A DNA stretch of 64,000 nucleotides from Akanthomyces muscarius (Eukaryota; Ascomycota; Sordariomycetes; Hypocreales; Cordycipitaceae). The stretch is taken from NCBI RefSeq assembly GCF_028009165.1, contig NW_026611618.1, positions 1,178,001-1,242,000 of the forward strand, given 5' to 3'. Below are positions 12,601 to 24,473 of this stretch, piece after piece; within the stretch, counting starts at the first letter, position 1, and the number at the start of each line of letters is the position of its first letter. The position numbers and the translations under genes were made by a program. Below the pieces are notes generated by a model that saw nothing but the letters and a program-made list of their open reading frames with translations, was not told the DNA's origin and did no database searches.

Positions 12601-13023
12601 CAACCCACTGTAGGCCGCGACCCGTACCGCCTGCAGCCACTGCCACCCACTGCCACCAGCCCTTTTCCAGGCCAAGGCCAAGGCCACAGGTATATCTCCC
12701 CACCGCTGCCCGCCCGCCACTTTCTCTCTTCCTCTTTTGCTCTTCACGACTCTCGCCTCGTCCGACGTTCACTTCTTTCTTAAACCGCCTTCTCCCCCTC
12801 GCGGTTTGCGGCAAGCTCAGCAGGCGATCCATCGTCGGCAATCCTAATTCCCTGCTAAGCATATTTGTCGCTTCATCCTTCTTTATTCTTTTTTTCTTCC
12901 CATTATAATATTCTATTCCCCTTGCGCACCGCCGTTTACACCCTCGTCCTCGCCGCCCCTCCCGTCCATCCCCCGCCAATATACCTCACCCCTCCTCTCA
13001 AGACATATTTCACAGCCGCCAAC
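6677..13023. other. 6.3-kb gene-poor region
   Basis: No credible protein gene on either strand. ORFs up to about 220 codons exist, for example at 7594-8235 and on the minus strand at 10874-11533, but their translations are rich in Ser/Pro/Arg/Cys, overlap antisense ORFs, and show no conserved motif. Notable sequence includes a G-rich run after the oxidase stop (6719-6740), a 23-A tract (7224-7246), several T-runs, and GGTACCTACCTACC near 12192-12210. The last 400 bases are strongly CT-rich, as in fungal core promoters and 5' UTRs. The region may carry a large promoter, a long 5' leader or a non-coding RNA for the gene at 13024. Confidence 0.5.
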
Positions 13024-14040
13024 ATGCCCGCCCAATTACTACCAGCCTCCGCCGCCGCCTTCGCCCCCCGATCAGCCTCCGTCAATGTCGTCCTCGGCTC
13101 CAAGGTCGAGTCGTGGCTGACCCTGACGCTCAAGCGCATCAACCGTGTTAAGCGCCCGCTCAACTCGGTGGCCCAGCACCAGAGATGCCTCGCCGAGACC
13201 CTCGCCAACAAGAATGCCATCTGGACGCTCGCTTCCGTCATGCTGCCCAAGCTCCCCGAGTCCGACATGCCCACCGACTACGCCGAGAACATGTTCAGCC
13301 ACCAGCTCATCCACATTGAGGCCTACATTGTCCACGTCGACATGGTCCACCGCAACGAGGTCGCCTACAAGCTCACCATCGACACCATCGACGCCCTTGT
13401 TGAGTACCACAAGGAGATTCACTGCGTCGACGCCAAGGCGAACTCGACCGACTGGTCTGGAAAGGAACAGCAATGCAAGAAGCTGCACGACGACTTTGTG
13501 CAAGCCATCAACAAGTTCGTTTTCCGCACCCACGTCACAGCCCTCGAGGGTCTCGAAGAGGATGGCGCCGGCGAGCTTCTTTGCGGCAAGAGCGACGAGG
13601 TCAGGAACAATCTCATGAACCTCATGAAGCCTCTTGTTCCTCCTCCTCCTCGCGTCGTCGAGAACTTCCGCCCGCCGCCTCCCCTGCTGCCCAGCTCTCC
13701 CATGAACCACTTCTGGGCCCCGGCCGTCTCCATGCCTCCCGTCGACGCCTGGAACGTTCTCCCTTCGAGCCCCAGTGTCGCCTCGTCCGCTGAAGCCACC
13801 ACCCCGATCTGGCAGAACATGCACATGCATCAACAAGTCCATGTGCCTTCTCCTCCCATGGACTTTAGCCAGCCTCAGGTCACAAATGCCTTCTTCTTCA
13901 GCGGCCCTCAGATGACTGCGCCCATGTCTACTGTGCCCCTCCCCAGCATGTACGCGCCTAACCAGTGCGGAATGAACGTCTTCATGGGAAACGCTTTCGA
14001 CTGGCAACGCTTCCAGGACTTTAGCACCCCCATTATGTGA
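13024..14040 (+). CDS. unrecognised 339-aa protein with Pro/Met-rich C-terminus
   Basis: A single exon of 339 residues. The ATG at 13024 has a good fungal context (CAACATGC) after a CT-rich leader. The codons are strongly C-ending, like the highly expressed genes in this window, and the reading is uninterrupted, so it is very likely a real gene. Residues about 25-220 look folded and mostly helical, with repeated Trp, Leu and His positions (WLTLTLKRINRVKRPLNS, LIHIEAYIVHVDMVHRNEVA). Residues about 225-339 are low-complexity, rich in Pro, Met, Ser and Phe. There is no signal peptide or membrane segment. I recognise no family. The gene stands alone, with 6.3 kb before it and 2.6 kb after it. That is the setting of many fungal developmental regulators, but no function can be assigned. 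Confidence 0.85.
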   Translation: MPAQLLPASAAAFAPRSASVNVVLGSKVESWLTLTLKRINRVKRPLNSVAQHQRCLAETLANKNAIWTLASVMLPKLPESDMPTDYAENMFSHQLIHIEAYIVHVDMVHRNEVAYKLTIDTIDALVEYHKEIHCVDAKANSTDWSGKEQQCKKLHDDFVQAINKFVFRTHVTALEGLEEDGAGELLCGKSDEVRNNLMNLMKPLVPPPPRVVENFRPPPPLLPSSPMNHFWAPAVSMPPVDAWNVLPSSPSVASSAEATTPIWQNMHMHQQVHVPSPPMDFSQPQVTNAFFFSGPQMTAPMSTVPLPSMYAPNQCGMNVFMGNAFDWQRFQDFSTPIM

Positions 14041-16642
14041 CTACCTCAACCTCCCCAGTCACATGGCGGCACTTTTCCTCCCGCGGGGCCGTCCTAATTC
14101 TTGCCCTTTTTTGCGTTCTCAGCTTCTCCTGGAGAGAAGTCACAAAAAACTTTTACACTGCAAGATTGTTCAGCGACATAGACTGGCATTTCTCATCACA
14201 TTGGCGTTTTTCCTCTTTCCTCTTTGCATCGGGCTCGGAGTTCTCAAATATCCACTCTGGCTAAGCGGCGGCTTCCTCTAATCCGCTACTGGCTCTATTG
14301 GCTTTGCTTTTTGTTTCATTCGCAATAGCGAGCGTCTGTTTACTGTCTTGTTTCAAGGGCTGGCGCAACTGTTTTCACATAATCGGACCAAATCATTTGG
14401 ATACCTCACGCCGCCAGATCGGCTGTGTATTATTTCCTCGTCCACACAATGGCTGGCTCCGGACGGGTATAGGATGCTTTCACAAGCGGACAGGGATTTC
14501 TGCAAACGGCTTCTTCCTTTTTTTTTTTCCTTTTTCTTCCTTTTTTTTTTTTTGCTCACCAATTTTCTTCCTTTTGTTTCGACAACTTTGGGTTAAAGAC
14601 AAGAGGGATATGCAGCGATGCACAGATTTCGGCTCGGCCCGAGATGAACTCTTTTTCGCTTCTTTTACATTTCTTTCTTTTTATTCCGTCACGGTTTCTT
14701 CCCTTTTCTGCATCACTGGGTTGCGCTTGAGACGCCAACGATACCCCAGGTGCTAGCCACCAAACGTCTCTTGTTGCGCCCTTTTCTTCACGAATTATGA
14801 CGACCACGAAGTTACGAATCGAATACGCTACTCCTTTTACGAATGTTGCGCCAATATGACTGCATTCGAAAATGACCAACTACGCATCGATTCAAAGCTG
14901 TTGTCTGGTCGGTTAGACTGGTTCTCACCCCCACTCAACAATCTGGCCGTCACGGAAGCCATGAACCGTAACCACGCCGAGATGACTGGAGCATCTCCGC
15001 GCATAAGGCACTGGATGTCGACGGAATCATGCACGCTCGCCATCAGGATGGATGAGTTTGTGCAAGTGAGACAACAAAATTTGAGCAATGCTGCGCATGG
15101 CTTCAATGGCGTTGCTCTCACAGTCTCTGATACTAGTCTTGGCTGCTTTTTGGCAGTTCATTGGCAGTACCACGAGGCAACTGTAGGACATCTCCCTACA
15201 GACAGACTGTGGCGCGGCCTCGGCTGCATCATGGTCTGGTTGGATTGGTAGCACAGGTGGTAATGGTGTGGTGGCAAACTGCTACGCAATTTGACATTGC
15301 ACTTCCCTGGGCCGGATTTGACCCAGTCTGGCGCCTGTGTTGCAGGAACACTCGCGATCCACGCAATTGCGAGATGCTGGAACTTTATATAATAACAAAG
15401 GCGGGTGGCGACAGTGCCGTGCTAGTACACGCGCTCATCAAAGACTGGCCGTTGCTGGCAAGCGGCTGCCTCTTGGCTAGTAGTTTCAACCCTGGTGGTG
15501 AAGCGAACGGGAGAGCAGCAACTTGTCAGTCGGGTGTCGGCCCATCCGCACCAAAGAGAAAAAAAAAAGAGAAAGGAATGAGGAAAAGGAAGACAGCCCG
15601 AAAGTGCAACGTGTATTCAGGTATCCCTGTTGAGCTTGTGTTTTTTTGTAAACTTTTTGGGAATTGTCGCCCTTTTCTTCTTTTTTGGATAACCACATAA
15701 ACTTCTCCTTGGCTAGTCCTTAGTTAATCAATACGAAACCAAGTTTCGCCACATTCTATATATTTTCTACTGTGAAATTTGAACCGTGAATGTGGAGCTT
15801 CCGTCTTTATTTTATTTTTACTTGTTGTTGGTAGGCCACGCGTTTCGAGTGAGCATCTCTGCTTTTTGAACTGTTGGAAAATGTTGAGGCAGCCCCATGT
15901 AAAGAAACGTACGGGATGCTGCGCCGAATTGGAGCCTCAACGTGGTCTGAAGAGGACGAACAAGGGCAGAGAACATGGAAAACAGGAAACAAGCTCCTAC
16001 AAAAAATACATGACGAGAAAAGACAAGACGACCGGCCCATTTTAGCTTGCAAACTGCTCATTTGCGAGTCTATGCGGGACATGCAACCTACCTACCCTGC
16101 ATCGTCACATCATCACCACACTCCCTCGGCGAGACATCAGCTTTTTCGACATCAAAATGGTAATATAAGTATAGTATCGTGGCTGTGTGTATACAAGCAG
16201 GCCCAGTCTGCGGAAGTTGGAGAAAAAAAAGCATAACGGCTTGCTGGAATTCGTTGTCTAAAAAGTGAAGATGCCAAGTCGCCATCTGACAGACCTTCCA
16301 ACCGATGCATAATCAATCGACTAGTGTCAAGCCACCGCTCTCTCATCTTGAAAGTAGAGAGGCACGTAGGGCTCATTTCGTCTACTAGAATGCCTTTGTG
16401 CTTCCTCTTTCTGATCTTGTATGGCCCCCGGTGCAAAGTACGCAAAACGCCTGTCCACAGCATGTTGCTCCCTCGACTCTATTCCTCCCAAGAATATGTA
16501 TGCCCGTCTACCCAGATGGCGACGTGACCACCACGCATCCTTCAATGTTTCTTTCGTTTGTTGTACAAAAAATGGTGTAGTCCTGAAATTATGCTCGTGC
16601 AGCTGACGGGGTAAAGACAAAGTCGTGCGTCGCATGCGCGTT
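14041..16642. other. 2.6-kb intergenic region
   Basis: No convincing gene. It should include the 3' UTR of the gene ending at 14040. Long pyrimidine/T runs occur at 14517-14553 and A-runs near 15550. Overlapping ORFs up to 179 codons (15161-15700) and 131 codons (14856-15251) lack family-like sequence. Confidence 0.5.
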
Positions 16643-17424
16643 TTATTCTTGCGAGACGGTTTGCTGCTCCAACGTCAGTACACTATGAAACCTTCCAAAG
16701 ACATGAGGGAAGACAAAAAAAAAACTCACCACTAGCCAGTCCATGCCCTCGTTGACGCCGCTGCCGTCGACGGCTGAGCACGCCATGATGCTCCAGTTGC
16801 GGTCGCGCAGCTCGCCGAGGCGCAGGGCTTCTGAGATTTCGCCCGCGCCCTTGGCGCCGGGCTGGTCCTGCTTGTTGGCAAAGACGAGCAGGGCCGCGTC
16901 CTTGAGCTCCTCCTCGTTGAGCATGGCGGCCAGCTCGTCGGCGGCCGTCTGCAGCCGGTCAATGTCGGTCGAGTCGACGACGAAGATGACGGCGGCCGTG
17001 TTGGCGTAGTAGCAGCGCCAGTACGGCCGGATCGACGTCTGGCCGCCCAGGTCCCAGACGTTGAAGTTGAGATTCTTGTAGGTGACGGACTCGACGTTGA
17101 ATCCTATCGTGGGTATCGTCGTGACGACCTCGCCAATCTGGGTTTTCCACCGAAGTCAGTGCGCGATCCCTTTCGCGGACGGCCATGCGACTATACCTTT
17201 AATCTGTACAGCAGAGTCGTCTTTCCTGCATTGTCCTAAATCGTCGCAAATAAAATTCCACAGGTCAGCGCTCAAAGAATCCCCCAAAGCGTAGTATTTC
17301 GCCCATATCCTCCACATTGCTAGGCAGGGGAGAGGCGGAGATGCCGTACGAGACCGAGAATCAAGATTCGGATTTCCTTCTTGGCCCAGAGGATGTTGGA
17401 CAGCCACGAGACACCGGCGCCCAT
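16643..17424 (-). CDS. ARL1: Arl1-type ADP-ribosylation-factor-like GTPase
   Basis: Four exons on the minus strand: 17424-17350, 17235-17197, 17137-16730 and 16663-16643, giving 180 residues, the normal Arl1 length. The last exon encodes only QTVSQE and the stop. Arl1 is a small GTPase of the trans-Golgi that recruits GRIP-domain golgins and other effectors. Gly2 in MGAG is the N-myristoylation site. The P-loop GLDNAGKT spans residues 24-31 across intron 1, switch I TIGFNVE follows Thr48, and switch II WDLGGQ ends at Gln71. NKQD and CSA complete the guanine-binding set. [18 protein letters not shown] and [14 protein letters not shown] match Arl1 rather than Arf1. All introns have GT/AG ends and the phases fit. 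The 3' neighbour is a 2.6 kb intergenic stretch. Confidence 0.95.
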
Positions 17425-18662
17425 GTTTGTTGTCGCGTTTGTTCGGGTTTGGTATATTATGAATATCGCGGAGGAGCTATCAAGCTGAGCGGCGGCGCAA
17501 GTCGAGAGGTTCGAAATATCGCCACCCTGGGAGAAGAAGAGAGGGTATCGTATGCGTATTAGAAAAATAAAGTAATGTGTAAAAAAAAAAAGGGCCAGGG
17601 CTTGCAGACTAGAAAATCCAAGACCGCCCAAAAAACTCCCTATATTCCGTCAAAAAATAAAGAAGAAAAGGCTGGTGGGATTTCAAAGCAATGTGTCTTT
17701 TGCGAAGGAAGCAGAGCAGGAGACGGGGAGTTGAGGGGCGGCTTCATTAGAAATCCATAGTCCAGTCCCCTATTCCGCTCGCTGGCCTGGTGCACTGTGA
17801 GTGTGAGAGGCCTGCGGCGGCCTGCCAACTGCCTAGGCGAGACCCGCAGCGGCGTCCGCTCTTGGCTCGCTAGGCATCGGCAAGCATGCTTGGCATGTGA
17901 GCCGGTTGTGGTGTGTGTAGTTTGAATGATTAAAAAGATGTATGCAACGTGATGGTCCAAATTGAATAATTTGATTTGGGAAGAATCTCTGTATTTCGGC
18001 TCTTTGGCGACGCAGTCATACCATCTGCTGAGTCGCAAAGTCCGCGGGAGATGGCAGACGCTGCACGCGGTCCAACTGGTTTCCACCGGTGCAGTCGCTA
18101 CTTCTGCTAAATAGCAGCCAATTCGTCGATCCGGCATAGGTAACTAGGTACTATCAGGCAGTTACAGTGTTTTCAACGCAGCTTCTGTGTCATTGTCTTC
18201 CGGTGCTGTGGCGTGCTTCAGTAACAAGTACAACCACAAACTACTTTATCAAAGTAGCAGAATCTGGAGATGATTAAACGCAAAGTAAAGCCATATTCGT
18301 CATCACCCGCACTCGCTAGGTATGTGCCGTTCAACTGCTTTGCAGTTACTCTGCATAACTCAGGCCCGTCTGGCTTAATGACAGGCATCTGGCCTACATC
18401 TCGCTTCCACTTCACCCCGGCCTTCGATGCGCCCCACCCTGCCTCATCGTCCCTTACCTGTCCTTGAAGCCTCAGGCATCAACCGAGCCACACCGGCACA
18501 CTAGCCACATATCCACACCCACATCCTGATTTTCACTACTAGGGCTTTACGCCCTCGAGTGGCGCGAGCGAGCGGCCTGGGTGGCCCCCCCAAGCCAAAA
18601 ATCCTTTTGCAACTCCACGCCAACTGACCATCATCGACAACCGAGCAAAAACGACCGTCAAG
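17425..18662. other. divergent intergenic region between ARL1 and RPL39
   Basis: This contains the promoters of two genes read outwards: ARL1 on the minus strand and the eL39 gene on the plus strand. Nothing coding is supported. A run of twelve A lies at about 17580-17591. The last 100 bases before 18663 are C/A-rich, as in ribosomal protein gene leaders. Confidence 0.5.
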
Positions 18663-19256
18663 ATGCCCGTATGAACGCCCCTTTCCAGAACCCATTCCCC
18701 GTTTCCGAAACCGAAAAGAGAGCAAAAAGAGGTCCTGTTATTTTCGCTGTATTATTTCCAGCGCTTTTTCGATGTTCCCCCGACCGCTTGCCGTGGCAAA
18801 ATCGATGACCTGCCCTGCGCAAAACGAACCATGACGAAAATTCTGGACAGGATATGCTGCGTGGTTTTCGTCAGCGCCAAGCCGGCAGGGATAATCGAGC
18901 GCTTGAAATACGACATCGAAATGCCATCGGACCTCTGTTTGCCATCTTGAACCGGACGAAACGAATCTCGAAACCAACGAAGATCAACTGTTTGTTTGCT
19001 AACGCACCTCGCCCTCGCAGTCCCTCAAGTCTTTCCGTACCAAGCAGAAGCTTGCCAAGTCGCAGAAGCAGAACCGCCCTGTGCCCCAATGGATCCGCCT
19101 CCGCACCAACAACTCTGTCCGGTACGCTCTTTCTCGCCCGACGCGACACGTCGGCGCCCTCGACGAACAAGAACCAGCATGGCTAACATTTGTCTCCTCC
19201 TTCACAGCTACAACGCTAAGCGCAGACATTGGAGAAAGACCAAGCTCGGCATCTAA
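18663..19256 (+). CDS. RPL39: 60S ribosomal protein eL39
   Basis: Three exons: 18663-18668 (only ATG CCC), 19021-19121 and 19208-19256, giving 51 residues, exactly the eL39 length. The protein lies at the exit of the ribosomal polypeptide tunnel. The product runs [20 protein letters not shown] and then [10 protein letters not shown], ending [15 protein letters not shown], which is diagnostic. The two-codon first exon is supported by the universal start MPS and by clean GTATGA...CGCAG splice sites. The same small first exon is common in fungal eL39 genes. The first intron is long for this genome (352 nt), which is typical of ribosomal protein genes. No intronic snoRNA with clear C and D boxes was seen. 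Confidence 0.95.
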
Positions 19257-20268
19257 ATGCCCGAGCCGTTGCTCTCCCTCTTTTTCCTTTGCTGTTTTAT
19301 TCCAAACACCGAAACCTCGACAAGTCTTTCGACATTCTTCAAAACAATGACTTGGGATGTGACAATGATTTCTTCTTTTTCCCCCTTCTTCTCTCCCCGG
19401 GTGGGGGAAAAGTAAGGCATTGGCTACGACGGCTGGCAGTTTCGGGCATATGACAAAGATTTTATGGAACGCTTTCACACGACAACTAAAAAAAGACTAC
19501 ATTTTTTTGCATGAAAGTGACGGACGGAAAAGGAACTCGAGTTGTTTTTGTTAATGTCTCTTTTTTCAGCAAAAGCTCCTTTGTCCTTGCAAAACATGGT
19601 GGAGAGGAAACATCATATTAGGGGAAGAAAATAAAAAAAATTTCAAACCATTCTGTCCGGGCGTGTCGTGAAGCTGCAGTGATCCATGATAATGTGTGTG
19701 CCGCTGATTCATGCAGGTCCAGCCGTCATGTGAGGCTGCTTCACAGAGGAGCACGGCTTATCCTTGCACTGCATTCTGGCCATTCATAGCTATAGTTACT
19801 CGCAGCTCTTAACGTGACCGTTTGTGCAAACAACATGCGCGGCATCTGCGATTTATGGTCAACAAGAGACCCCATGCCCTCATGGTATTGGAGTAGTTGC
19901 TATTCGCGACAGCCGCATGAAATCACAGGCAACTTTTGTTTGGCATTCAAGAATCGGCACCTTTTGTTGGGCAATAAGAATCAGCTTTTCTACCAGCCTG
20001 AATGGCACGTGTCTTTCGCTGCATAATTTCCCCATAAACTACAATGAGTTGTCATTGCCACCAGCCATGTCCATCCCGGTCCGAAATCAAACGCCTGTAG
20101 TGTATCGTGCGATGGTTGGCGAGCTCCAAGTCATTCGTAGATGTAATAACAAGACCCAAATTCAAGCACGAAAAAAAGAGAAAGGGTAACCGTAATAAAG
20201 AAGGCAAAGCAAGCATAACCAGAATGCATCAACACCATTAGTCCCATGCAGACACAGAGGTGCTGCGC
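19257..20268. other. convergent intergenic region between RPL39 and SKP1
   Basis: Both flanking genes point into this 1.0 kb stretch, so it should hold two 3' UTRs and terminators. It is T-rich just after the eL39 stop. No gene is supported. The ORF at 19824-20189 has no family-like composition. Confidence 0.5.
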
Positions 20269-20928
20269 TTATCGGTCCTCGGCCCACTCGTTCTCGCGGC
20301 GAATCTGCTCCTCCTCCTCGGGGGTGAAGTCGTTGGTAATGTTGAACGTCTTGCGGATCTCCTCGGGCGACTTGCCCTTGATCATGTTGGCGACGGTCTT
20401 GCAGCCGACATCGAGAAGTGGCTTGATGTCGAGGTAGTTGGAGGCCTAAAGACACGGGGTGGGTTAGCGCTGGGAAGCTACGAGAAATGCTGACAAGAGG
20501 GGCCAAACGTACGAGGATAATCTCGAAGAGCATCTCCTGATCGACCTGCATGAACTTCTGGTCCCACTCGTCGATATCAGTCGTCTTCTTGCGAGCATCC
20601 GACTCGTCGTCGGCCGCCTGGGCGGGGTCGTCGCGGTGGTGGTTGCACCACTCGATGACCTTGCGCAGAACGGCCTCATTCACGTTGGGAATGGGAATGG
20701 GGTTGGTCTGGCTGATGGTGTCATCGCCGACATCCTCGAGCATGTTCTTGATGAGCATGGAGCGCTCGACAACGGCACGGTCTAGAGGGGGAGAATGCGG
20801 TTAGCGAAAGCGGCGGCCTCGGGGGCTTGGAAGGGAGACGCGGGCGAAGGCGTGTACGTACCGACTTCGATGGTGGCAGCGTCGTTGGAGATCAGCCAGA
20901 TCTTGGACATGGGCTTAGCGTCGGCCAT
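20269..20928 (-). CDS. SKP1: Skp1 (SconC), SCF ubiquitin-ligase adaptor
   Basis: Three exons on the minus strand: 20928-20862, 20781-20513 and 20445-20269, giving 170 residues. Skp1 links F-box proteins to cullin-1 in SCF E3 ligases and is also a kinetochore-related subunit. The POZ-like N-terminal half is interrupted by an acidic insert ([16 protein letters not shown]) usual in fungal Skp1. The C-terminal F-box-binding helices read [18 protein letters not shown] and [18 protein letters not shown], which is the family hallmark. The introns (80 and 67 nt) have GTACGT donors and the phases fit. In Aspergillus the orthologue SconC takes part in sulphur-metabolite repression. The start ATG lies just after a CTCTCACAAA leader. 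Confidence 0.96.
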
Positions 20929-23900
20929 TTTGTGAGAGAAGAGTATTGAAAGATGGGAGAAGAACGGTGGGATGTTCTGGCGCGCTGGTTGTTAGCTGAT
21001 GCTGAAAGCGATGGGTGTTTGCAGAAAAATGGTGGTCTGCGAAAGGAAGCAGGCTGGGCAGAGCACGAGGAAGAAGCGGGCAGAAAGCACCTGCGGGGTT
21101 TGGGAAGGGCTGTGACTGCTGCCGCCGCCAGAGTTCAAAGGCGGATGCGCAGAGGACTGGGCCGGCGCTAGGTAGGCCGCTGGAGGTATCCGTACTTACT
21201 GTGTGATTAGGTGGCAGGTTGACGAGCTAGAGCCAAGAGGTTGGAGTGGTGTAGAATGTAAATTGCTGATGGGGGAGGAAGATGGGGAAAGGGAGAGGAG
21301 GCGAGGGTTTTATATCATGCAAAGCAGACGAAATAATCGTGCACTTGAAGTGTTTGCCTTGTTTAATCAAAGTTAAAGGGCAGTACACTGTGACAAGTCT
21401 TCGGACTGTGCAAGGTGGAGGTCGCACAGCGCCATGATTACGCGCTGGTGCCTGGCGCAGCGCCTGGAGCACGCCTCAAAGAATTGCCCTTGAGCGCGCC
21501 GCAGGGAGCCCTGTGCTGCCTGTCGAGAGGCCCATTTGGCCCCAGAACCGGAGCCTTGTTGTTCGGTGGGTGACTCTTTTTTTTATTTTTGCGCCAGAGG
21601 AGCGCGGCGCTGCCTAACTTTTATTTTTTACTTTTATCTTTTTTTAAAAACAATGGGAGGAAGAGACGGCTCCCCGCCACCAAAACTCAAGCTCTGCCGC
21701 TCGAGGCCAAAACAAATGTTTCTTTGTGGATTTTATTCAGCATAGATAGGTAGCTTTCCATAATCTACACACTGCAAAGATGCAACCCAATCTGCTCGGA
21801 CATGGGCCAGGGACCAAACGGCTCACGCCAATTGTGCTTGCCGGGTGCTTCCCATCTTTGCAGTGTGTTACGGCTCACGTGTACCATGGCAACGTAATAG
21901 TGACCGTGAACTGATGCCTCTCGTGCGGGAAATACTTGCATGGTGCTCAAGTAGATGCCAAAATGCCAGGGGTGGTCGGAAAGCTTGCCGTCGATTCGTG
22001 TAAGCCAACTCATGTCCATCAAACCAGTAGTACCATCAGCCCAAGACTTTTCGCGGCATTTGTTGGGACCGCCAGCTCATCGTTTGCGAGACATCATTGC
22101 CGGGTACTTCCCCAAGATAGCAAGCTGCTGGTTTTTTCTTCTCCCTCCATTTCTGTTTGCTTCAAAGAAAACTATCGCAGACCAAGCGCAACTCTAGTCT
22201 TGTAGCTGTATCCCGTAGAACGGGATGACAGCGTGATACGTCCTTCTAGAGGAAGAGGCTCTCGAATTTTTTTTCTGAGCCATGGTGGCCTTACCATTGC
22301 ATGTACCATATTCCTTCCCTCGAGGCCAAAATTGAGGCACACATTTCGTTCTGGTCTCCAAACGAGGTGTTGTGCTGAGATGCGTTGATGGGGCCGAGGA
22401 TACAGAGGCAGCTATATGCGTAACTATCAAAGACGCCGCTGTAGCAGAAAGAGAGAGGTAACTTAGCAGCTATACGGTCATAGCCAAGACTAATAAACAC
22501 GTCTTTTCATTTTCGATACGTCTGATGCATTCATGTTATTTTGTTGATTTTTCGTCTGATTCGCCATGACTAGTGGCTAGCAGAGGCTCGTCTTTGCTCG
22601 GGCGACATCCGCAATCTTCTATTGCTCGCTGTCGCATAGACTTGTCAAGAAACGAAGTGTCTTGTCCCATATCGCGCTTCCCCCGTCTCTTATCGAGAGA
22701 CATCTGCGATAGTCTCAGGTTAACGTAGACCATGAGAGAAGCGCGAGGCGGAAAGGCACCGCCGTTCTTGTTGGCCTCAGGTCAATCGAGGATAATCGGC
22801 TGTTGGCTGTGCTATGTTTGCCACTCTAACTTGGCTGCTATTTGAAACTGCAGCTTTCAGAAATTCATGTACGCGCGACCCTGTTGGTCAATAGGTTTGT
22901 ACCATCGACTTGCTGTGTGCGGTGCAGCAGGCCACACCCATCCCCATGAGACAGGACAACGAGAAGCGCCAATAGATGTGCTTGCGATCCGGCGGTGCCA
23001 GTGACCAACATTTTAATGATGCTAAATTTACTACAGGAAATTCGCTGGCAGAGTTCTGGCTAGTTTTGCTGACAACGAAACAGCGACGAGAATTGATTAT
23101 GCGACAGTGGTATCGTGTTGGAAGTCAAAGTGAACCATGCCAGCTGAAATTTAAGCAACGGATAGGAAAAAAAAAAAAAAAAAAAAGGAATGATCAACTG
23201 CGTATAGTCCAAAACAGCCGATTTGTCACGTAAACTGCATGAACAGTCTCAGCGCGTCGGCCAGGCGGGCTTGGGTCTACACTTATTAACTGCAGTGGGG
23301 ATTGCTGCTCGGCAGGGCTAGGCTTTCAGTTGCTTTCGGACGGCCCGGCCCCAAGGCTTGACGATTGCTGGTTAGCGAGTTTCTAGCGAGGGCCCAACAG
23401 CGGGCAGCCCCATTCATTACCGCCAGGGGCCCCCTGAATCTTTTGGTCCCGTCAGGCCACTCGACGGCCCCTTTTCTGCAGCGTGCAGTTGAAATCGTCG
23501 CAGGGGTTGGTTGATTTTTTGCAGTGAATTTGCCGAAAAGCTTCAGTCATTATTAACAGTACGTACAGTTTTCTTTTTCTGCGTGTTCTCGCGAACACGT
23601 CACTTGGTCGCGCTGCTGATGGTTGCAGTCTTCTGGCTCCCGCAGCAACGCCCAATCACACCGTGCGAAACGCCCCCAGAATGACCAAGTAAACAACCAG
23701 TGATGAGGTCATGCCCCTCGGTCTATGAACATGCCAGCTGCCCAAGAACCTACCAGTAAGTATCCGTACTGGGTAATAATATCGAAGGGCTCTTCATTAG
23801 CTCGCTTGGGTAATTTGGCTGCCCCCCAGAATTAATATTGTTTGGCTCCCCCCCCCCCCTGTTGGCGCCCGTCTAGGAGGTTTCATTTTGCCGTTGTGCA

Positions 23901-24473
23901 TGTACCGTGCGCGCTGCCACTTGTCGTAGATGTACCTGCGCTTCCGCAAACAGTGACTTGGCCAACCGCTAAAGCTGACCTGTCGGCAGGCACTTGTAGG
24001 CCCATTTGCGGGCCCTTCCGCTGTCAGCTCAGCGCCTCGCCCTCTGTAATGCAACTTGCCACGCTTGCGGTTTGCTGGTGTCTCTGCTGGTCCCATCCCA
24101 GACACACACCAACCCTTTCGTTTCTTTTTTATCCCATATCCTTGGACCATCTTCCCTTTCTACATCAACCCTTCTAAATCCTCTTGTTTTTTATTTCTCC
24201 TTTTAATCTTTGATTCTTCGTTGGGGAAAATAATCTCCCGCTTCTCTCCTCCCTTTCCCTACTCCGATCTAATCGACTAGCGACGGGCGCGCTCTACTGG
24301 CTTTTTTTTTGTTGCCGCTGTTAGTGTAGGGAGCTTCGGAGATCGATTCGCTTGGCGCGCGCGCGCCCGACTCGAGCCATCCCATGTCGTTGCTTCGCTC
24401 GCAGCCTCCGACAAGCCACTGCTTGCTGCGATTTCACCAGCCCTGAGAGGCATTTCGCCCGACCAGGAAAACA
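20929..24473. other. 3.5-kb intergenic region between SKP1 and SMP3
   Basis: Divergent promoters for SKP1 (minus) and SMP3 (plus) lie at the two ends. No gene is supported between them. The segment contains a 16-bp perfect inverted repeat (21767-21782 and 21853-21868), a 20-A tract (23167-23186), a C-run near 23850, and a pyrimidine-rich stretch from 24100 to 24270 that is probably the SMP3 core promoter. Confidence 0.5.
21767..21868. repeat. 16-bp perfect inverted repeat, 70-bp spacer
   Basis: The sequence ACACACTGCAAAGATG at 21767-21782 is repeated exactly in inverted orientation at 21853-21868. The whole unit is 102 bp. No target-site duplication is visible on its edges and no other copy was noticed in the window, so it may be a hairpin or a worn miniature element rather than an active one. 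Confidence 0.55.

Noticed and set aside
13072..14007. 311-codon minus-strand ORF
   Set aside because: Antisense of the 339-residue gene with repetitive Val/Asp/His composition typical of shadow frames.
18669..19020. Possible snoRNA in the long eL39 intron
   Set aside because: CGATGACC near 18802 only partly fits a C box and no matching D box with terminal stem was found.
21765..22022. 85-codon minus-strand ORF with protein-like HPWHFGIYLST-type segment
   Set aside because: It spans the inverted repeat, has no upstream exon that can be joined, and no family was recognised; recorded only as part of the repeat finding.
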